A stretch of 64,000 bases of DNA from Callaeas wilsoni (Eukaryota > Chordata > Aves > Passeriformes > Callaeidae), in contig VWPU01009686.1 of NCBI GenBank assembly GCA_013398955.1, forward strand, positions 186,001-250,000. Direction: 5' to 3'. How positions within the stretch are numbered: position 1 is the stretch's first letter; each line of letters opens with the position of its first letter. The translations under genes were made by a program, and so were the position numbers. The notes under the pieces were generated by a model. It was given only the letters and a program-made list of their open reading frames with translations. It was not told where the DNA came from and ran no database searches. Shown piece by piece: positions 59,805 through 64,000 of this stretch.

Positions 59805-60740
59805 AATTCTGCTCACTTCTTCAAGTGGGATACAATAAAAAGAATGGAAATCAGACTTTTTCAAAGGCTTTCTTGCACCACACCTTAAAAAGAGGTGTTG
59901 CATTTTTTTATTCTCATTAAAAAACCTAAAAGAGTAAATAGCCATAATATTACCAAAGCTTTTAAAAGGCTTTAAACCTATATGTTTTACTTTAAAGGAT
60001 TTACACAGAATATTATAAAGCATTTAAAATAATTTCTTTTATATGAAAAGGCCAATTAAAGAGGAGAAAACTTCAGAAGGAATTTTGATAATATCATTAT
60101 ATACAGTATAATAACAAGATCATTATAAGTTGTAAATATCATGTCATTACCCATTGTAAGTATCTGATTACATTCACTTACATTAACTTTGTAATTAGAT
60201 GTAATTTCACACTTATCAAGTAAAATCATTTTTAACATGAATGGTAATACAGCTCCATCTTTCTGTGTGTCTCTGGCCTGATCCCTGACGATGGGAGGAT
60301 GGAGAAGTTCTGAGTGAATGGTCCTTCCTCAGGATTGCAACAGGAACACATGTTAGCACACGTGAGGAAAAAACAAAAAAATTTTTTTTTTTTACTGGAA
60401 GGATAAGGATCTTGAGAATTAACTCAGAGCAGAGGTAAATGATCCTGTGAAAGAAGGAAAAAAATCCATAAATTACAGTAGAGCAAATATGTCATTTTAA
60501 CACAAGACTAACCCTACATTACATCATCTAGTGAAATTACAGATTTTATTTATGAACATATTATTTAGAGAATGTAAAACTCTGTTTAAAGGGATAGTGT
60601 CAGCTTTCAACTATACTCCTAAATTCTCTTGATTCTTTGTCTTTTCTGACAAACTTTCATGACTGCTTTTCTGCTTTCCTGAAGGTACCTCATCACCATA
60701 TCAAAAGCATCACAGCTAGAGCAGTGCCACTGCAGGTGCA
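59805..60740. other. Anonymous A+T-rich sequence
   Basis: No gene is recognised. The stretch 60030-60240 is very A+T-rich with repeated ATTA/TAAT cores. An A-run meeting a T-run at 60368-60393 forms a low-complexity palindrome. Confidence 0.45.
60368..60393. repeat. A-run/T-run low-complexity palindrome
   Basis: An A-rich run with one C passes straight into twelve T residues. Confidence 0.85.
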
Positions 60741-60744
60741 GAGC

Positions 60745-60850
60745 TTAAAAACAGCTGTACTGGATCAGCCTGAGGGACTCTGAGGCTCAGGACTCTGCTT
60801 CCAACAGTGGCTGTCTTCCTGAAGCTCTTACCCTTCTCCCTCTCAGAGAC
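60745..60850 (+). repeat. Old amniote repeat of the 'tactgggtcagacc' type
   Basis: AGCTGTACTGGATCAGCC and GACTCTGCTTCCAACAGTGG match, at the correct spacing, a dispersed repeat that I know from turtle and bird DNA (CTGGGTCAGACC ... TCCTGCTTCCAACAGTGG). The superfamily is unsure; about 100 bp are legible. Confidence 0.5.
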
Positions 60851-60854
60851 CAAA

Positions 60855-61375
60855 TAAGTCCCCAAGACCATCCCATCACCTCCTCCTGGCCCCAGTCAAG
60901 CTGGCCTTTCACACCATCAGCAGAAGGAAGTTTGGGAAGGACCAGTTTCTGTTCCCTTTTCTTACTGGGCCTGTGGAGAGGGTAACATCCATTTCTACCT
61001 CAGATATGTTCAGAGAGCAGTGGGAACTGTCAACCCTCCTTCTAATTTCCCAGTTGCACACTTTTGAGCCTGTGATCTGCACCTTCCATTTTCTCATCTG
61101 TCAATCCCACCGTTTTCTCCTTGTTTTCCTTTTCCTGCAGCCCTTTCTTTCTTAGGCCAGGGGAACTTACATGGACTTCACGTCCTCATACCTCTCAGAA
61201 ATCACAGGCTCATAGCTTAAGGCAGAGGAGGTATTCTCAAATGTAATTCCCCATGACAAATTATCCTTTCACGATCTTATCTAATCCTTGAAGCCAAGCA
61301 TCTTTTGCATAACTACATTTTCTGTGCATTCCACTCTTGTGCTCTACTAATTCATTGTACAATGAATTTCTTTCT
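60855..61375. other. Anonymous sequence
   Basis: Pyrimidine-rich, no gene recognised. It may contain further parts of the repeats on either side. Confidence 0.4.
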
Positions 61376-61379
61376 TGCT

Positions 61380-61625
61380 TACTCTGAACTTATTCCCTGA
61401 CCTTCTATTTGTTTCCTCCTAGCTTGTGTATAAAAAGAAATAGAGAATAATAATTTTCCATTTAGTTTCTTTATTTCACTCAATATCTATAAACCTCTTG
61501 AATCATCTCTTTCTCAAGCAAAAGAGCTCTACTCTATCTAACCTCTCCTTGTACAAAGCCATGTTCCTATCATCCTTGTCCACCTCTCTCTTTCCTATTC
61601 CTACAAGATCCTTTGGGAAAGCAGT
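61380..61625 (-). mobile_element. CR1/L3-like LINE fragment, distal part
   Basis: In plus-strand order: CACTCAATATCTATAAACCT, AATCATCTCTTTCTCAAGC, TCTAACCTCTCCTTGTACA, AAGCCATGTTCCTATCATCC, TTGTCCACCTCTCTCTTTCC and CTACAAGATCCTTTG. This is the reverse complement of the old CR1/L3 segment that I know as a TCATGATTTTATAGACCTC, CAATCTCTCTTCGTATGGAA, CCTAATCATCCTTGTTGCCC series. It lies in the same distal ORF2 part as the fragment at 1395-1600 but on the other strand. No intact frame. The edges are approximate. Confidence 0.7.
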
Positions 61626-61629
61626 TCTT

Positions 61630-63685
61630 CACTACTCATACATTGCACCAAGGCAGTTCTGCCTCTTGTTTTGGCTTCCCCATTCTCTTGTCTAATCTCC
61701 TGAGATCTGCCTTTCAAGGAAAGGTCTGGAGTGTGAAGACCTTAGTCCTGGAATCTCCTGGGAGACAGTTATACGGTTCAGTCTCGGCCATGATAGGCAT
61801 GGCTGGTCAAGTGTAAACACTTTGGAAATATCAGTTTCAGTGAAAATCCAGTCTCTTTCTCCCTCCCAGCTGAAACTGCAGGAGTCTGAGGCAATCTAGA
61901 TGTGTCTCACCTCTGCACACAGCCCCTTCCCCTTTTATCTGAGCAATTCAAGAAAACAGAGACTAAACACAGACACGGACCAAACCCTTTACAACAGTGA
62001 GATGATTTCTACAAAAAGTTGTAGGAAAAATCCTGGCAAAAAGGTTTACCTTTGAAGCTAACACCTTGCAACAATATTAAACAGTGGAAAAGTAAGTGGT
62101 AAATTTTAAACTTCAAATAATAAATTCCCTTCAGTTAAAGAAATTTCTTCACATAAGTGAGACACCTGGGAAGTTGATATGTGTTACTCGTCTTTCAAAG
62201 TCAGAAGGGAAGGTGATTCAGGCAGTCTTGATGGAGACCTGGAGAGAACGTAAGGCATGGTCAGATCTTAATTAATTGTCACCTAATGGTGCCTTTCACT
62301 CTACTTTTGTGCTATCTGTCTATTATTCTCCACAAATTTGTAACCAGTAGCACTTTCTTGGTATAGCAGTTTTCAAATCTCACTCCAGCTAAAGAATGCT
62401 GGGGATGATGTAGGCTGAATCTTCTTATATGACAGAAAATAAATTCACTTCTAGGGCTCCAGTCCAAATCAATTACATGGATCTTTAAACTTATACACCT
62501 GAATTGTCTCAACAAAGTAGGTAAAACAATAAAATACATAAAGTAAAGCACCTACTTAAGTGGTTTGGTAGTGCAAGTGTGCAGCCTGTGTAGGCTGATG
62601 ATAGCAGCTAATGTGTCTATTTGCAAGAAATTTGCCAACACACTGGTCTAGAAGCCTTTTCATTCTTTTGTCAAATGAAATTGAAATGCGCTGATTGTTC
62701 AAATGAATCACTTCCCTCTCCTTGTTTTGGATTACACATTCTTTTTTTTTTTTTCACCTCACATCTTCCTTGCTTTTGAAGGCAAAGCTAACGTCATAGC
62801 AGACAGAACTAGCCCAAGATTTCCCTAACTGATATTTCTGAAGCAGAGCAGGTGCAGATGAAGAAAAAGGATCAGTCAATTTTTAAGAAGTCAGATGGCA
62901 TTGTGCAGCAAACAGAAGGCAAAGGACTGATTTCAAAGCACAAAATCAGGTCCTTTTATTTATGTAGAATGCACCAATTCAGGGAATTTGAAATGGCTGG
63001 TTACAGAAATGTATACATTTGATCATAGTTTAATCCTCCATGGACTGCAATACCTAAATCAGGAGAGCTGTGAACATGGCATACAGGTTGATTCATTTCA
63101 GAAGAGTCACCTGGAGTTTCTTACATGAGATATATGGCAGATGTGATTCGTATTATCCAGCAAGAAATCTTATAATGAAATTTATTCTTAGCATTGTCTC
63201 TAGCTAGGAGGGGTTGGGGAGCAGGGGGAGGAGAGAGATACAAGTAATTTTATCATAAGCATTTTTTACATATTTTGCCCTGTCTCCCTGTAAATTTAGC
63301 AAATTACACAGAAATGAAATACCTGGTCTTCATGCTTCTTTTGTAGTATCTGTCCTAAAAGACAAGAAGGCTAACTAAAATTAAAATATCAGTAACAGTA
63401 AAACATTAAGCTTGTAACTTCTTCAAGACCTTATAGAGTTGTTTCACAGAAATCTCGTGTTTTAATTACTATGCGATCAGTGAGATCATGCAAAGATCCA
63501 AAATGGCTCCAAATTTTCACACAATCCTTTACTCTTCAGTACTAATCAGACAACATTAATTAAGTAACAATTAAAAATTTGAAGCTTTTTTTGATAAAAT
63601 GACCTGCTATTTAAAAGAATGCCTTTTTAGTTCTTCACTGCTCAGCAAAATGTTATGGTTCTACAGAAAACCAGCTTAGCTGCGT
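61630..63685. other. Anonymous sequence
   Basis: No gene is recognised. A T tract lies at 62742-62754 and a short G-rich run at about 63208-63230. Confidence 0.45.
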
Positions 63686-63690
63686 CTATA

Positions 63691-63734
63691 GGTGGGTGTG
63701 GGTGTGTGTGTGTGGGTGTGTGTGTGTGTGTGTG
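63691..63734. repeat. (TG)n microsatellite with GGG interruptions
   Basis: About 44 bp of TG/GGTG units ending in a pure TG run. G on one strand only; likely length-variable. Confidence 0.95.
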
Positions 63735-63944
63735 AATAAATGGGGATAAACTTCTAATTAACTCCTCAAGGCATAATTACTCTCAGAAAATATAGTGATG
63801 AGCAGACCATGATAGCTACATGTCCTAAAATGCTTCTGCAATGGGAAAAGTTGTAAATTTGACTTAATAAACATAAGATTCATTTCCACAAGTTATATCA
63901 AAGTAGAACTATAAAATAATGACCAGCTATTAGTGAGGAGATCC

Positions 63945-64000
63945 TATCTCAGTGATGTCAGTGGCAAAGTTACTGCCATCTTCCATGGAGTCAGGGCTTC
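63945..64000 (+). repeat. Old amniote-type interspersed repeat piece, cut by window end
   Basis: TGATGTCAGTGGCAAAGTTA, CTGCCATCTTCCATGGAG and TCAGGGCTTC follow the GAAGTCAATGGCAAAACTC / CCATTGACTTCAATGGAG / CAGGATTTC pattern of decayed amniote repeats. It runs off the window. Confidence 0.4.

Noticed and set aside
1..64000. CRISPR arrays, operons, phage or plasmid features
   Set aside because: The DNA is vertebrate; the only tandem arrays are microsatellites and small duplications, with no regularly spaced repeats.

Overview
This 64 kb window is A+T-rich, CpG-poor vertebrate nuclear DNA, almost certainly from a bird. A CR1 LINE 3' end of the avian type (24461-24725, minus) carries the usual ending, a 'GGTCCCTTCCAACC' block followed by a short ATTCTATG repeat. 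Two more CR1 tails of this kind lie at 44651-44726 and 45020-45075. A 511-bp solo LTR at 36602-37112 closely resembles a common avian ERVL-type LTR as I remember it. There is no operon structure, no CpG island and no recognisable tRNA, rRNA or snRNA gene.

I cannot support any conventional protein-coding gene. The open frames are short, overlap on both strands and resemble nothing I know. The window reads as a gene desert or part of a very long intron. The least easily dismissed frames are a 212-codon minus-strand ORF (13998-14636) and two frames that stay open behind good splice-acceptor sequences (11290-11585 and 57237-57503). They are listed as unresolved, not as genes.

The readable content is a transposon graveyard of at least two ages. 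The old layer consists of degraded LINE fragments recognised by residual protein similarity: an RTE/BovB-like endonuclease piece (355-652, minus) and CR1/L3-like pieces at 1395-1600 (+), 15160-15610 (-), 38870-39570 (-), 41150-42600 (+), 55750-56000 (-) and 61380-61625 (-). It also holds a MIR-type SINE (59660-59800), a further amniote-type repeat (60745-60850) and several pieces that look like one dispersed old family (22705-22790, 24262-24325, 43745-43805, 59215-59350, 63945-64000). The young layer is the avian CR1 tails and the solo LTR.

Microsatellites and small tandem duplications lie at 7704-7770, 9347-9366, 10531-10630, 17351-17439, 22332-22375, 43492-43530, 45365-45402, 51004-51043 and 63691-63734. 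Structural oddities include a long imperfect hairpin (30212-30277), a 13-bp perfect hairpin (3478-3507) and a 16-bp palindrome centred on CACGTG (28276-28291). A+T-rich blocks at 46850-47370, 43560-43740, 6980-7110 and 60030-60240 have the look of conserved vertebrate enhancers, but this needs alignment to prove.

Layout: 1-16 kb, old LINE pieces and simple repeats; 16-36 kb, mostly anonymous DNA with one CR1 and a hairpin; 36-45 kb, the densest transposon zone (solo LTR, two long CR1/L3-like pieces facing each other, two CR1 tails); 45-55 kb, anonymous; 55-64 kb, old CR1/L3-like, MIR and related repeats. All family assignments come from reading and memory of the families; no database search was run.
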